Assembly (NCBI GenBank): GCA_036245805.1
Contig: BTRK01000005.1
Location: 6,758,001-6,822,000, forward strand
Source: Pristionchus mayeri
Taxonomy: Eukaryota > Nematoda > Chromadorea > Rhabditida > Neodiplogasteridae
Reading direction: 5' to 3'
DNA: 64,000 nucleotides
Under the pieces are notes generated by a model, which ran no database searches, had not been told where the DNA came from, and worked only from the letters and a program-made list of their open reading frames with translations. Numbering within the stretch: position 1 is the stretch's first letter; every line of letters begins with the position of its first letter. This document shows positions 43,630-56,394 of the stretch, piece after piece. The translations under genes were made by a program, and so were the position numbers.

Positions 43630-46294
43630 ATGCGTCTTTACCTCTTCCTTCTCCCACTAGCTTTGCAACTCCATATCGTCGCGTATTCGTCGGCTCACCT
43701 TCTACGGGAACCGCCAGTGATTGAGTTGCATGATGACACTCGGAATAATCTAACCGATGAAAGTCAACAAGTCTGGAGCAACGCGAGGAGAGGTATGCTG
43801 TTGTGAGCAGACATTTAAGAATTCGAGTTATAAACTAATAGAGTTCGTAATTCGGGTCGCCGTCTCTTCATCTCACACACAGTATATAATGAAGAGACCG
43901 TGGTATCATTTCTCGAACTCTACAAAGCTAACGAACGAACATCTAACAGGAAGGAGTATCGAGAGCACGACAAGGGCGCCAACCGAGGAAGAGCTTAAGG
44001 AATTTACAAAATACATCGATGGAGGTGTCATGATCGGCAATCTTCATTTCTTCACGGTGCACAATGGTGCAATTTGACATAATGCACTGCTGGTTTTCAC
44101 AGGACACCCGTCCACTAATTTCAAGCAATTCCACCGTACCGACAGTCATCCAATTCAGCGACTACGATGTTGAGGTAAATGGTGGTTTCTAGGAGTGATA
44201 CTCTCCGATTTCACACGGAAATCGGAGAGTGTGGGGCATGCAATTCACAAGCAACAGTCCGATAACTTGCCCATCTCAATGCATTGAAATGTGTATGATG
44301 TAAAATCAATATACACTTGTAGGTGATGAAGAAAACAATATGGCTGGAAGCACGAACCGAATCACAAGAAGGGCAGGTGAGCTTGTGCGCGCTTTTCAGC
44401 AAATCACAATATATTTTCAAGTATCTTGACGTTCGCATAAAACGATCATTTTTTTTCTTTTTGACTGTTCCTGAGTGCACTATTACTTGTCTATGCGAAA
44501 AGGGCGATTCGTTACCTCCTGTGTTGGCGTTTTATATTTCAGAAATAGAAATACTAGACATTAGTAAAAATAAGCGGAATGGATTGTTTTCACTTCTAAT
44601 CGACTACGCGAATAACGTTAAAACGTAGACGTACCACGGTCGCAGTACTCTTTCAGCATGATAAAGGCACATACTACGATATTCGCACAAAGTAAACATA
44701 TCGAAGTGTTACTTTTCAGATTGGGGTCGCGAATGTCATTAAAAATCGCGCGATCGCCGACATTGAATGGTTCGGCGGGTCCACGATCGCGGGTATTTTT
44801 GTTGTTGTTTATTTCAATTGTGTTGTATATTAATGCCTTCCCTGTTTAGCGTTTTTTTTAAAAATCTGCTACGAGAGGTTCCAGGTGTCTGCTTAGAGAA
44901 AGATCAATTCTACGGTTGGCACAATAAGACACCAGAGGATGTCAATCCCCGAGGAGATGCGTATGATAAATTGGATCGGTGCGTTGTATGATACATGTTA
45001 CGCATATATGAGAATGAAGAAATAAAATGTTTCAGGTTAGTGAGAGGTGTTCTCGAAGGAAGAATCGACGACAATACCAAAGGTGAGCCGCCTGGTACAA
45101 TAATTCAAAATGTCAAAAAATGTCGCACATTTTCATGGAGGCATTGTGCATATTTTTTGATATATTCACATGTATTTTTTCTTGCACAGTTGCATGCAGC
45201 TGCACAGATTATTTAGAACAGCATTTGTGAAAAGGTCTTACCTCGCTTTATCAACGAAGCGACTTTATAAATCATGAATCGACTTTACAATGCTTTAGTA
45301 TTATTTAGGTGCACTATATTTCAACAGTCCGAAATTGGAAAGCTACAAGGAATGGACCAAATATATTGATAACGTAAGTTGTTAATTTAACCATTGTTGT
45401 AATTTGATGCAATGAAAACATCAAATGCGCGAGAGGATAAGCAGTTTGACTAGAACTGTTATATTTATTACAAGCATTGTTGTTAAAAAACTCAAGTCGT
45501 AATTGCAGCATTGAAACACTTAAGATAAAACAAAATCTGAGTAATATTATTTCCAACACAACACGCACCACACAATATACAACTTACATACAATAAATAT
45601 TCAATGAAAACATGTATTATTGATTAGTTTTCTCAAAGATGGTTGAAACACTCAGTCAAGCGGATTCCTTATACGAGGTAACTTGTGCAAGACTGCCAAT
45701 TTCGAATCTTACAGTCATTAATTCTACGGATCATCTCAATTCTATCCTTATCAATTTTTCTACTTATTGGCTCACTCTCATCGATATGCGGACTTTTAAA
45801 AGCGGTGAGCTTGATGTAACTTTCGTTGGATATGGATCATGGCATTATGTTGTTTGCAGCGAACTTTCTACCTTCTGAATCAGCCGCTCCCGCCTGTACC
45901 TGGTTACGAATCCGTACCGCTGAGAAATTTGCAATCAACCAATAACGCTTATTGCACCATTTCCGAGCAAATAATCAGGTTGGTCCGCAAAGAAGTGAAT
46001 TTTTCAAAGTATGGAATAATGTTACATTTACCTGCTATTCGAAATGGAAAGTTGAACGAAGTTGATTTTTGCATTTACTATAGCAGGTATCATTTTAGTG
46101 CAGAACCTCAAATAATAATTGATGAACTGGAACCAATTGCGCAAGAGGAGAATCCGAAGCGGTCGGAGTTGATCAGTAAAGGTAAGATATTTGGATTTAA
46201 CGATAACTCGAGCGAAATAAATATCACGGATTCATAAAAAAATTCAGATGAATTTTCCGAGGCTAAGGCCATCGTACAAAACAAATACGACTAA
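43630..46294 (+). CDS. Secreted protein of unknown function, 317 aa
   Basis: Twelve exons: 43630-43792, 43950-44026, 44103-44174, 44323-44376, 44720-44792, 44876-44978, 45036-45082, 45309-45373, 45639-45677, 45860-45978, 46087-46181 and 46248-46294 (TAA), summing to 954 nt. The N terminus MRLYLFLLPLALQLHIVAYS is a signal peptide. The segments EEELKEFTKYIDG and KLESYKEWTKYIDN are similar to each other and may mark an internal duplication. Other parts read ADIEWFGGSTIAG, VCLEKDQFYGWHNKTPED and PLPPVPGYESVPLRN. I recognise no domain. The donor at 44026 (GTCATG) is weak; 44024 is the alternative. A MITE lies in intron 1. Confidence 0.7.
43839..43922. mobile_element. hAT-type MITE, copy B (84 bp)
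   Basis: TAGAGTTCGTAATTCGGGTC at the left and GAACTCTA at the right match copies A and C, with a shorter interior. Flanks are not clearly duplicated, so this copy is older or rearranged. It lies in intron 1 of the secreted gene. Confidence 0.8.
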
Positions 46295-47008
46295 ATGGGC
46301 TACAGCAACACTAACCAGGCATTCAGTGAATTAATTATCGATAAAATAACACATTACGTATGTATATAACTGTCCAACCTACCACCTAAGACATCTGATT
46401 GACCCAAAAGCTCGGATAGTTTATGTTTGTTTACTTCAACGAGTTACGCTTTGCAATTGATCTTAGTTGTATCGCGTATGCGAACATTACCCAATAAATA
46501 CAATTGGTATGATGCGTTACCTTCGTATATTGAAAGAACCATATGGTACAATGACGACTATTTATATCCAATTTATTTGTATACTGTGACATCCGTTGGT
46601 CTCAGTCAAATTATATCCCTAGGTGAAACATATTCCAACCGGGCGCGCGCTAGCATTTACTCCTCCTTCAATAGGATGTCGCAAGTCGTATTTGTTTTTT
46701 TTATAACATCGTCGTAGAAAGCTCATCCGATTGAGTGGGCCTAGAGTAAATGAAGACCGGCATGATCGATTCCATATGCCATATACTCTCCCAACTTCAT
46801 ACAGAACGTCAGCCTTATGTTTGAGACATTGCGTCGATCTGTAATATTCAGTCAGTTTGATTTAATATAGTTTAATTGTATACATCCTGGTGCGATAATA
46901 GTTTATGCGTCTCATTAATATAAATACTAAGCATGATAAATGTCCCCAACCCCCTTTGTCCTTTGAGATGTAATTGCATTTATTTTACAAAATAACATTA
47001 GTTCGAAC
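46295..47008. other. Spacer where a kinase domain would be expected
   Basis: Holds a fragment of the short inverted-repeat family (46620-46675). No kinase exon follows the SH2 exon at 47009, so the tyrosine kinase domain of the locus to the right is absent. Confidence 0.5.
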
Positions 47009-47615
47009 CTGCATAGTGCTTGACAAGCTCTCTGAGCGTATCGAATGTTAATCTCCCCCCGTAGAATTGATATTTGTTGTTTTCCTTCAAAATCATAAAA
47101 CGAACAATGGAGTAACTTTGGTCGGAAGAACAACGCTCCCTGAACCAAAATATACTATTCATTTAAACTCAAATAATTGCGTACTTTACAGAGAGTGAGA
47201 GTGAGAGATTCGGACTGTTGAAGTAATTTACTTCCAGATCGCGTACTCGAATAATAAAGGAACCCGATTCGAAATTATCTTCCATTAGTTTCTCCTCAGC
47301 TTATTCCTTAGTCAGATCGAACGAAATCAATCTGACGTAGCGACCTTTATAGAACGTAATGAATCACTTTATTTTGGTATCACTTAATTTTGGAACTATT
47401 TGTTTGTGAACTTATTGATGAATTTGGAACACTTAGTTTTTTCACCCTCTGTAGTGTTCTAACATGACCAGTACTAAAGTGATACACAACCAAATATAAC
47501 TGATGTACATTACTTACTCAAAGTCTGGCATATCACGCTCTTTCACGAGAAATGAAGAGGGGGCGAATATGTGACCTTCATTTTCGCGTCGCACATGACT
47601 GTAACACGTCCTCAT

Positions 47616-47753
47616 TAGTGTTCTCGTATTGGAATGGTTTTGTATCATGTTCAGATATGTTTCATGTACACTTTATAGATTCTATGTATAGCGAGCATGA
47701 AACACGGCACACATCTGAAAATTATACAAAACAATTCCAATAAGAGAACCCTG
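47616..47753. mobile_element. hAT-type MITE family 2, copy in fragment L
   Basis: A 138-bp palindrome with left end TAGTGTTCTCGTATTGGAAT and right end ATTCCAATAAGAGAACCCTG, flanked by a perfect 8-bp duplication GTCCTCAT (47608-47615 and 47754-47761). It sits in the intron between the two SH3 exons. Confidence 0.92.
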
Positions 47754-47950
47754 GTCCTCATTTACGAGTACTGGGATTCTCTTCCAATCACATGCATTTG
47801 AAGAGAAAATACGAACTCACCACCATTTCCTAGCCATATCGCTGGATCTTCTGAGCAGAAACCGTTCCCCCTTCTTGAGAGATCCCGTCCCTCTACTCAA
47901 GGTGTCAGGAGTGTAGTCGCTTACCGCGATAACGACTTCCGGAGACTCCT

Positions 47951-48060
47951 GAGTTGAGCAATCGTCTGACTCTCTTAAGTTTGCACGCTCTCTCGTCTAC
48001 CTGTTCGGCGAGAGAGCGTTTAAACCGAAGAGAGTCAGACGATTGCTCCATAAGTTCTAG
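47951..48060. mobile_element. Palindromic MITE abutting an SH3 exon acceptor
   Basis: GAGCAATCGTCTGACTCTCT at about 47956 and its inverse ending at about 48050. The interior again carries GCTCTCTCG...CGAGAGAGC. The left edge touches the acceptor of the SH3 exon at 47948. A diverged relative is at about 50497-50580. Confidence 0.7.
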
Positions 48061-48130
48061 TGTAATCCTTGTCAAATGTATGCAAGCTCACCTCCTTTCT
48101 CTTGTTGAGCCTACTGAGTAATGTGCGCAT

Positions 48131-49032
48131 GGTAAACAACACAAAAAGTGAGAGCACGAAAGGGAAACGGAGAGAATACTGCTTAGTGCCGCGCAACGCC
48201 AACCGAAATAGTTCTCTGCATCTCTCGCATTATCTTGTCCTTAGTGTATCGCACACTTTACGGAGCATTTATCTAGAGAACTTAATAGTGTGAAGTTATT
48301 ATCTCAAAGTAGTACCAACATCAATGAAATTAAAGTATTTGACCGAAACTGAAAAGCAGCTAAATAATATACGAAAAACATTTTTGCAATGAAAATAATA
48401 TTCAATAAATGGCAAGCTTTCACGATTTTTTTCGGATCAACAATCAATACTTGTCAAGATTTGACAGTTGAGCACGTACCTCAGCGTAATCTCTGAACCG
48501 AATCCTCTCATGGATGGTTCAGTGTCTCATAGAATGAAAATCGCCCATTCGCTTTGATTTTGCGCATTTATGTAATTGCATTTGATCTCCAACACTGGAA
48601 GCTGAATGAAATTTCATGAATTTTACTACTTTCATTTTTCTTCAATTGCACAGCTATGTAACTACTCACTATTCCAATGCAACCGTCTTTACTGTCGGTT
48701 AGTAATCAGTGATTAGTAACAGTCTCATCTACATTACTAATGGTCACATACTTGAATGGAGATAGAATGAAGTTCCTCAATATTTAAATAAAATTGTGTA
48801 TACAATTTTCGGATCTTCGCACAGTTAGACCCCGAAAGAAGTAATGTCACATGAACTTGCAATTAATTCCATTGGGGATTTTAAAGCAATAACACGAGTA
48901 TGTGATATATTCAGAAATGCGCATTGCTATCAAATTAGTGTTACATAGCATACTCAGTGGCCAAATGTTCATAGATCAAACAATCGGGATCTAAAGTTCA
49001 CTTTGACTACTTGCTTGGGAAGAACAATATAA
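48131..49032. other. Upstream spacer of fragment L
   Basis: No exon seen. It holds three TTAGTAAT-type motifs (48699-48709, 48711-48721, 48731-48742). Confidence 0.45.
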
Positions 49033-50456
49033 CACGGCTATCCTGTAAAAGTGTAGGAAAACTCGCAGCTTTTGCTACTAGGAAATATTTTATAACATCG
49101 ATTTTTACTAAACTTGGTTTATGGACATCAGTGGAGGTTAGAATAAGGCCTATCCACTTGGTTTGCTCAAATTTGCACATTATCGATTTTTGTGATCTAC
49201 CACTAGAAATTGACGTTTCTTATTCAGTTTTCATCGTACAGGGAACTTTTTTCTCATTTTGCTCGAAATCGAGAGATCTACAACTTTCTCAGCGCGAGAC
49301 AAGCGGCATAATCACGTCTTCATAGCGAAAACTGCGAAAAACTAAATTTCGTGATGAGAATATCGATTTTCTGGCTTTGGATACCTTTTATTCTTGATAT
49401 GGAATCTCCATTCAAAATTAGGGGTAGTCTATGTTGACCATTTTTCATATTTCTGTCCCCTCACTATTGATTTACTATGGGGGATTACAGACGTTTCCGG
49501 ACTTGGTTATTTTTTGAAAGATTTCGTGTTTTGGTCGTATTTCGGTTCAACGTGGTTCAATCGAGCACTCAAAATCAATCGATAGCTCTCGAAAAGTTCT
49601 ACAACTTCCTCTAAGTGATTCCAATCGCTACAATTCTTCGTTTTGAAGCTAATTTTAGAAAACTGTCTTAAACGGGTAACATTGAGATATTTCAGGAACA
49701 CATATGGCATTAAAAGCGTTTCCACACTAGTTTTGTATCTTAACAATGTTTCTGGACATTTATGATCATTTTTCATGTCATTGCCGCTCAAATTCATGTA
49801 AGTTTCTTCTCCATGCCTCTCATTTATTCCAAAATGGATATATAATATTCACAGTTCAATCGTCGTATGGGGGTTTATCATGTTTCTCCCCACGGAAATA
49901 GCTTGAAAAAGTATCATAAATGTCCAGAAACATTGTTAAGATACAAAACTAGTGTGGAAACGCTTTTCGAGTCCGGAACCAAGTCCGGAAACGTCTGTAA
50001 TCCCCCATAGTAAATCAATAGTGAGGGGACAGAAATATGAAAAATGGTCAACATAGACTACCCCTAATTTTGAATGGAGATTCCATATCAAGAATAAAAA
50101 CGATTGCATTTTAGGTATACGAAGCCAGAAAATCGATATTCTCATCACGAAATTCAGTTTTTCGCAGTTTTCGCTATGAAGACGTGATTATGCCGCTTGT
50201 CTCGCGCTGAGAAAGTTGTAGATCTCTCAATTTCGAGCAAAATGAGAAAAAAGTTCCCTGTACGATGAAAATTGAATAAGAAACGTCAATTTCTAGTGGT
50301 AGATCACAAAAATCGATAATGTGCAAATTTGAGCAAACGAGGTGGATAGGCCTTATTCTAACCTCCACTGATGTCCATAAACCAAGTTTAGTAAAAATCG
50401 ATGACATAAAATATTTCTAGTGTCCAGCGTTCCTACATTTTTACAGGAGACCCGTG
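49033..50456. mobile_element. Long foldback element FB3
   Basis: The left end CACGGCTATCCTGTAAAA and the right end TTTTACAGGAGACCCGTG are inverse relatives. The arms are about 0.7 kb and nearly identical, meeting near 49740. The termini resemble those of FB4 (CACGGGTCTTCTGTAAGAA). No gene is inside. Confidence 0.9.
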
Positions 50457-51660
50457 ATAAATGGAAAGATTTATCTAAATGCGAGTAATGGTCTGGCTCC
50501 TCTCGATTTGTATGCTCTCTCGTCTCTCTACCCGATGAGAGAGTGTGCGGTTTGGAGAGAGCGATACTATTGCTCCTAAATGCGCAATGTGCCAATGTGA
50601 TACAAATTATGAATCGAATGTAGGATTTCACTGTATATTATGATTCGATCAAAGAGTGATATGTGAGGGCCCTAGCCCATCTGAAGCGAAAGAAACTGGT
50701 GCAGTTCGTAGAACGTAGGGCGTGCATTGGGGTCGAAGTGCCAGCACTCGAGCATCTTTGCGTAAATCTGAAGAAAAAAAATCAATTTTTGATTAGGTAT
50801 GTATATTGAGTGTGTGTAAAATGTCGATGATATGATATTTATCTATAAATAACGTTTTCTCACCGTATTTACTAGAATTCATTGAAAATGGTAAAAAATG
50901 GTGCAGACCTCAGCCGGACACTTGTCTGGTTTTGCAAGCCTGTAGTAATTCTCAGTCAGCACGTGGTAGAGTTCTTCACAGTTGATTTCTCCATAAGGTT
51001 CCTAAATGCAGTCCATATGGTCCAGTTAAAACCAAACTCACGAGAATAAGAACAACATCAAAAATACCATACTTGACCATTGGTGTACAATTCCCACATC
51101 ACGACAGCGAAGCTCCACACATCAGCAGCGGCGGTAATTCGACCCTCTTTTACGGGAACGATGGATTGGAAGATTACAATTGCCTTCAACGTGATGCTAC
51201 TTGATTGGTTCTAATACAATTAAAATATATCTAAATTTTCCGGATGTTCCAATATGATTTACAAAAACTCAAAAGTCTGATGCAATAACATGAGTTCGTT
51301 ATCTATTGGTACATTTGAATTGAACGTGAATATTTCTACCCTTCCATTATTTCCACGCTTGATGCTACAAATTCGATCTTGCTCTACCTGGTGTAAATAT
51401 TCGGTCAACTTCGCTTCTTAATTGTCCACACTTTCTAGCCAATAGAGATGATATTTCGAACTCTACCTGCAGTCCATCGGATTCCATGTCTCACAAGTAT
51501 CCTACACTCTCAAGTATCCTGCCAACTAATTTTAACTCTGTTGAGAGTAGAGATATTAATACAATTTTGTGGAGCTTTTGATCGTTAAGAGGAGGTCGTA
51601 TTTATGAAAGGGACCAACGTTGTACTTTGCCTAGATTCATCCTTTAACTTAATTACTTAT

Positions 51661-54221
51661 CACGGGTCTTCTGTAAGAATGCAGGAACGTCTGCCACCAG
51701 AAAAAAGTCATAGCCATGGATTTCGATGAAACTTAGTTTAAGTATATTAGGTTGTAACATAAGTTTTGTCGCATTTCGGAGGTTCACAATATTTCCATGA
51801 AGGATACTTCTCAAACATTATCAATGCCTGACCTCCTAGTATATGTTTGGGGTGTTCATGCACATTCAAACCATAGGGTAGAGCTGAACTGCGCACGCTG
51901 GCTATGCGAAAAATATTAATATGAACTGATTTAAATTTGGTGCAGATTTTTTTAATTCGTTTGATCAGGTGCTAGTTCGCAGAGATGAATAATGAACCAA
52001 ACTTCTACAGCATGGTGATATACCCCGTCAATGCTCTTTTAAAATATACGCCAGATATGGTGCTATCTTGAGCGGAATCAAAGATATACTTCACTGAGTG
52101 TAAGGTTAGCCGCTGATTCGTAGCCAACTTGACCAACTCTTCTGAATCCAGAATTGCAACAACAGTGACTAACATAAGTGCGTTCCAATTACCACTCATG
52201 GAGGTATAATTTATCATTAAACAAGTGAGAGAAAGAACACTCCACTTGTGGGAAATTTGAATTTTTATTAATTCAATTCGCGCATAATTTTACCAAAATA
52301 TGCAAGTTTAGGTGTTTCGAATTAAAGATTGTCATTCAAAAGCTATTTATTTCCAAACTTATCCCAAGTAGATACTAGTAAGGGAAGGGTTTATGGTTAG
52401 GATGGACACAACAAATCATATATTGAACATGTGTGCGAGGTAGGAATATGAACAAAGTGCCGATTTCATTAGTTTAATTTACATACCATCGTTCTGAAAG
52501 GAGCCACTTATCTCAACAGAACCCAATCTACCCCAAATTTTGTCTGCATACTGACCACTTTGGGTGAACTATATTCCACCACTATTTGGATCTGGATATC
52601 TAGTGAGAAGAAAATTCGGCTTGCGAAAGTTTTCGCGACCGTCACCAACCATCCACATTATACAAACTCGTCTACATTTCTAGAACGATTTTCGTTTGTC
52701 ATTATCCGTGAGTGATTCAAAATTATGCACATATGTAGTACTTTACGCAAATCACACAAAATCGGCATAATTTATCCTTTTCAAGAAGAGCTGATGCGTC
52801 AAAATGATTTGTAATCCTTATCTAAGTACAACTTTGTCTGACTAATGTGCCTCCTCAACTGCCTTGACAGGACTGAAGTAAAGCGCGTAAGAAAGAGTAC
52901 GAAGGCCCTCACTGATGATGAATAACGAAATTGAGATTAAATTAATTCGAAGAATTTCTGAGGTTAAAATGCATAAGAGATTGGACGCGACAAAACTTAT
53001 GTTACAACCTGATACTATTGGGGGTCCGAAGAATGTATATGCACTTGGTTTGGTCAAATTCGCTAATTATCGATTTTTTTGATCTACCCCTTAGGGATAC
53101 AGTAGGTCAATTTTGATCGTACTGCGAACTTTTTTTGCATTTTACTCGTTTCAGAGAGTTCTACAAAAAGTTCTTCTTTACCCCCTGCCGGAAATGACGT
53201 CTTCGGGTACTTTTTGCCGAAAAACTAGTTTTAGGTCAACATTTTCGATTTTTCTCGAACGTTTTTGCTTATACCCCCGGGTATTATGGCACATGTGGAT
53301 TCTCCAGGCAAATCTAGGTGAGGTCTATGTTGAGCATTTTCCATATGAAGTGCATTGAGATATCGATTTACTACGTAGGTTCTTGTACATAGCCGTATTT
53401 TTTTCAAAATTGTGTTTTTGATCATATCTCAGCTTAAAATGGTGCTACCGCGAAATTAAGAAGTGCATTCGATAGCTCTCAGCAAGCTTTACAAATTATA
53501 CTCTGTGGACCGAAACGCTTAAATGTCTAGTTTTTGAATTATTTGAGATCTAAGATTCCACTCTGAAAGACTAATGATTCGGACGTTTTCGATTTTCTCA
53601 AATAATTCAAAAACTAGACGTTTAGGCGTTTCGGTCCACGGAGTATAATTTGTGAAGCTTGCTGAGAGCTATCGAATGCACTTCTTAATTTCGCGGTAGC
53701 ACCATTTTCATCTGAGATATGATCAAAAACACAATTTTGAAAAAAATACAGCAAGAACCTACATAGTAAATCGATATCCCAATGCACGTTATATGGAAAA
53801 TGCTCAACATAGACCTCACCTAGATTTGCCTGGAGAATCCACATGTGCCATAATACCCGGGGGTATAAGCAAAAACGTTCGAGAAAAATCGATAATGTTG
53901 ACCTAAAAATTAGTTGTTCGGCAAAAGGTACCCGAAGACGTCATTTCCGGCAGGGGTAAAAAAGAACTTTTTGTAGAACTCTCTGAAACGAGTAAAATGC
54001 AAAAAAAGTTCGCAGTACGATCAAAATTGACCGAGTTACTGTATCCCTAAGGGGTAGATCAAAAAAATCGATAATCAGCGAATTTGACCAAACCAAGCGC
54101 ATAGACGTTCTTCGGACCCCCAATAGTATGAATAAACTAAGTTTCATCGAAATCCATGGCAATCACTTTTTTCTGGTGGCAAAAGGGGCTCGTTTTCCTG
54201 CATTCTTACAGAAGACCCGTG
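51661..54221. mobile_element. Long foldback element FB4 with nested mariner
   Basis: CACGGGTCTTCTGTAAGAAT at 51661 returns in inverse at 54221. Without the inserted mariner (51747-53012) the element is about 1.3 kb with arms of about 0.6 kb meeting near 53570. Its termini match those of FB3 in kind. It lies in an intron of kinase gene I. Confidence 0.88.
51747..53012. mobile_element. Mariner-type element, copy 1 (1266 bp), nested in FB4
   Basis: The ends TTAGGTTGTAACATAAGTTT and ACTTATGTTACAACCTGA are flanked by TA. A near-identical copy of the same length is at 59809-61074. It has only short frames and no recognisable transposase, so it is non-autonomous. Confidence 0.9.
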
Positions 54222-55003
54222 TTATACGCTCATAACCTATTAGCGCTCTTTAATCCTACCCGGTGAACACCCAGACTTACCAGAAAATTGAGACCCTAAT
54301 CCACACAAGTTGATCAATTTACCTCCGGTGCAGTCCATCTGATAGGGAATGCTTCTTTGTATGTGATGTAGTAGCGAGAATGAGCAAGGGTTCTCGCAAG
54401 AATGAAATCGGAGATCTGAAATATCATGTCCTCATGCAAATCAGATGCTGAGATATAAGGAGTACAGGAATAAGGAGTGCAATAACCCAGGGTTAACACG
54501 CACATGTTTATTCGATGCACTGAAAGTCATAATTTCCGTGTTATTTCACACGCCTTAGTAAGTAATACATAAATCGGGCCAGATTCCAATCCGAACGCGC
54601 GCGGAAAAAGTTGGTTTTATTCAGGCACAAATTATCAACCCTAGTATTACCATCACCTTTATGTCGTCAATCGTCTCTCCAACGAGAATATTTCTAGCGC
54701 TGAGATCCCGATGGACGATGCGCATACTCGCGACATACTCCATCCCGCCAGCTATCTAAAATAATCATGTAAAGGATTAAATTATATGTTTTCCTATTTG
54801 GGCATTTTGAATCATTTCCAAGTAATTTTCATGGAATTGCATGGTTCAAAAATGATCAAAAATGGGAAACCTAGGAAAGGTTTCACTCCAAATAGTGATA
54901 CATTTCTGAAGAAGAAACTATACGTAACAAGAACCTTTTTAGCAACGGACAGACACTCCCGTGGTGATAACTCGGCCACTCGAGCTGCGAGCAGTGTGTA
55001 GAA

Positions 55004-55115
55004 TAGAGTTCGAGAAATGAAACCACGGTCTCTTCATTCTACACACTCGCTCGCCATTCCACCGGTCGAGAGAGTGTGTCGAATGAAGAGACGGTGACCC
55101 GAATTACGAACTCTA
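55004..55115. mobile_element. hAT-type MITE, copy C (112 bp)
   Basis: TAGAGTTC...GAACTCTA ends with a perfect 8-bp duplication GTGTAGAA (54996-55003 and 55116-55123). It has the same length as copy A but the opposite orientation. It lies in an intron of kinase gene I. Confidence 0.92.
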
Positions 55116-56394
55116 GTGTAGAATGAAAATATGTTGGCCCGAAGTACAAAATGTTTTTTATCACAAACTCGGTGATGATGAACCGCCTTTGGCTGCCACG
55201 GTTTTCAGCACATTTAAATGATTGCAATGCCGAGTGATTTCCGCCTCCCTGAAAGTCTACCGTAAAATCGATAATATGATTAATCGATAATTGATAATCA
55301 ACATCCCTCCTTCAAGCATTTCAGTTAGAGTTCGAAAATCGGGCCATCATATGTTCATTATACGCAGAGCGAAGTGAGAGCATGGTAAATAAAGATACCG
55401 AATTACGAACTCTGACACTAGTGCGGTCAAGTGTGACAATCAATAATCTATGTGTAGAGACCACAACGCGTTCTGCCAAAATCGTCGTACCAGGCACTTT
55501 GTGTGCCCAATGCAACCCTTTCGGTCTGAATAAGACCATGCTGTGCCATTTAGAACTATATTTTAACTCTGCAAAGAATTATTATCTGAAAACCTTGCAC
55601 TCGGGAATATGTGAAAAATGAACAAGTCATCAAGTTCACTCATCATTCAGTTTTGATCTCGCTATAGCAACTGTCCATTTGGTGTTAAGGTAGAGGTCTA
55701 CCTCTTGTGCCCGGATTCTTCAGGTTCGAATCCCCTCTATTGAAATAGGTTTGCACTTTTTTGCAATTTTTTTATAAAATCTGGTAAACGTTCCGACAGT
55801 TCGGAAAAACATCCTTCCGTTTTCCAATTTTGTACGATGTTTCTTACCGATACGAACTACAAACTGCGAGTGGAGCAGCTGCACACTAGTATAATGACCC
55901 ATTTTACGTCTATACATGGCCTTAATTAGCGTATGCTGACCTAATTAGAGCTGTCTGATCATGATGCTCCAATGGTCATTTGTGAAGGATCTTAAGAGCT
56001 ATCGAAATCACTTTTGATCGTCCGATTTGGTTAAGAATTCGAACTGTCGGACCAATATTCCTGAAAGTGGGCGTGGCTTGTGGTCTCTATCTATGTGGGT
56101 CGCTTCATCACACATTCCCTGTGGAACTATCATGAGGTTTTATCCATATTGCATATTGTAGGGAAGGATTGGCAATCTGTTGCAATGGAAAATAACGTAC
56201 TCCATGAACTCTGAGGCTTCAATGAAACGAGGCGTTTTGATCGAGACAACTTTACCATTGAGCTTGCCTTTGAAAACCTGAAACCTTTACTGAGTATTTG
56301 GTACTTTTGCTCGAACTCACATCTCCAAAGAACCCACGTCCAATAAGTTCCCCTTTCTCGATGCGTCGATCTTTGCGATCCCACAATTCCCCAT

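Larger units (their letters stand above)
47009..48130 (-). pseudogene. SH3-SH2 fragment L of a tyrosine kinase gene
   Basis: Exons: 48130-48092 (MRTLLSRLNKRKE), 47948-47821, 47598-47518, 47331-47185 and 47139-47009. They match exons 1-5 of the gene at 59480-63124 in order, length class and phase. The SH3 part is VVIAVSDYTPDT, LKKGERFLL, KWW and IFAPSSFLV. The SH2 part is ISFDLTKE, SGSFIIRVR, SYSIVRFMIL and GRLTFDTLRELVKHYAG. A stop codon (TAA, 47301-47303) interrupts SH2 where the intact paralog has Arg in ERAEE. No kinase domain follows. In the family SH3 binds proline-rich peptides and SH2 binds phosphotyrosine. Confidence 0.82.
50672..56394 (-). pseudogene. Tyrosine kinase domain gene I, damaged
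   Basis: Exons: 56394-56321 (IEKGELIGRGFFGD, Gly loop), 56277-56201 (KLNGKVVSIKTPRF, catalytic Lys), 55248-55169 (EEAEITRHCNHLNVL, helix C), 54755-54657 (IVHRDLSARNILVG), 54415-54323 (ISDFILARTLAHSRYYITY, IRWTAPE), 51144-51073 (ADVWSFAVVMWELYTNGQ), 51001-50909 and 50767-50672 (ECWHFDPNARPTFYEL, TAG). The helix-C exon has lost about 25 nt net compared with the paralog at 59648-59752, which shifts the frame. No exon for the hinge (SGNLHAYLRD) was found. The DFG motif reads DFI. No SH3 or SH2 exon lies upstream. A foldback with a nested mariner fills the intron before the last three exons. Confidence 0.8.

Noticed and set aside
55684..55740. tRNA-like segment with a perfect B box (GGTTCGAATCC)
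   Set aside because: The T stem does not pair (TCAGG against CCCCT) and no acceptor stem can be drawn. It is at most a decayed tRNA-derived repeat.
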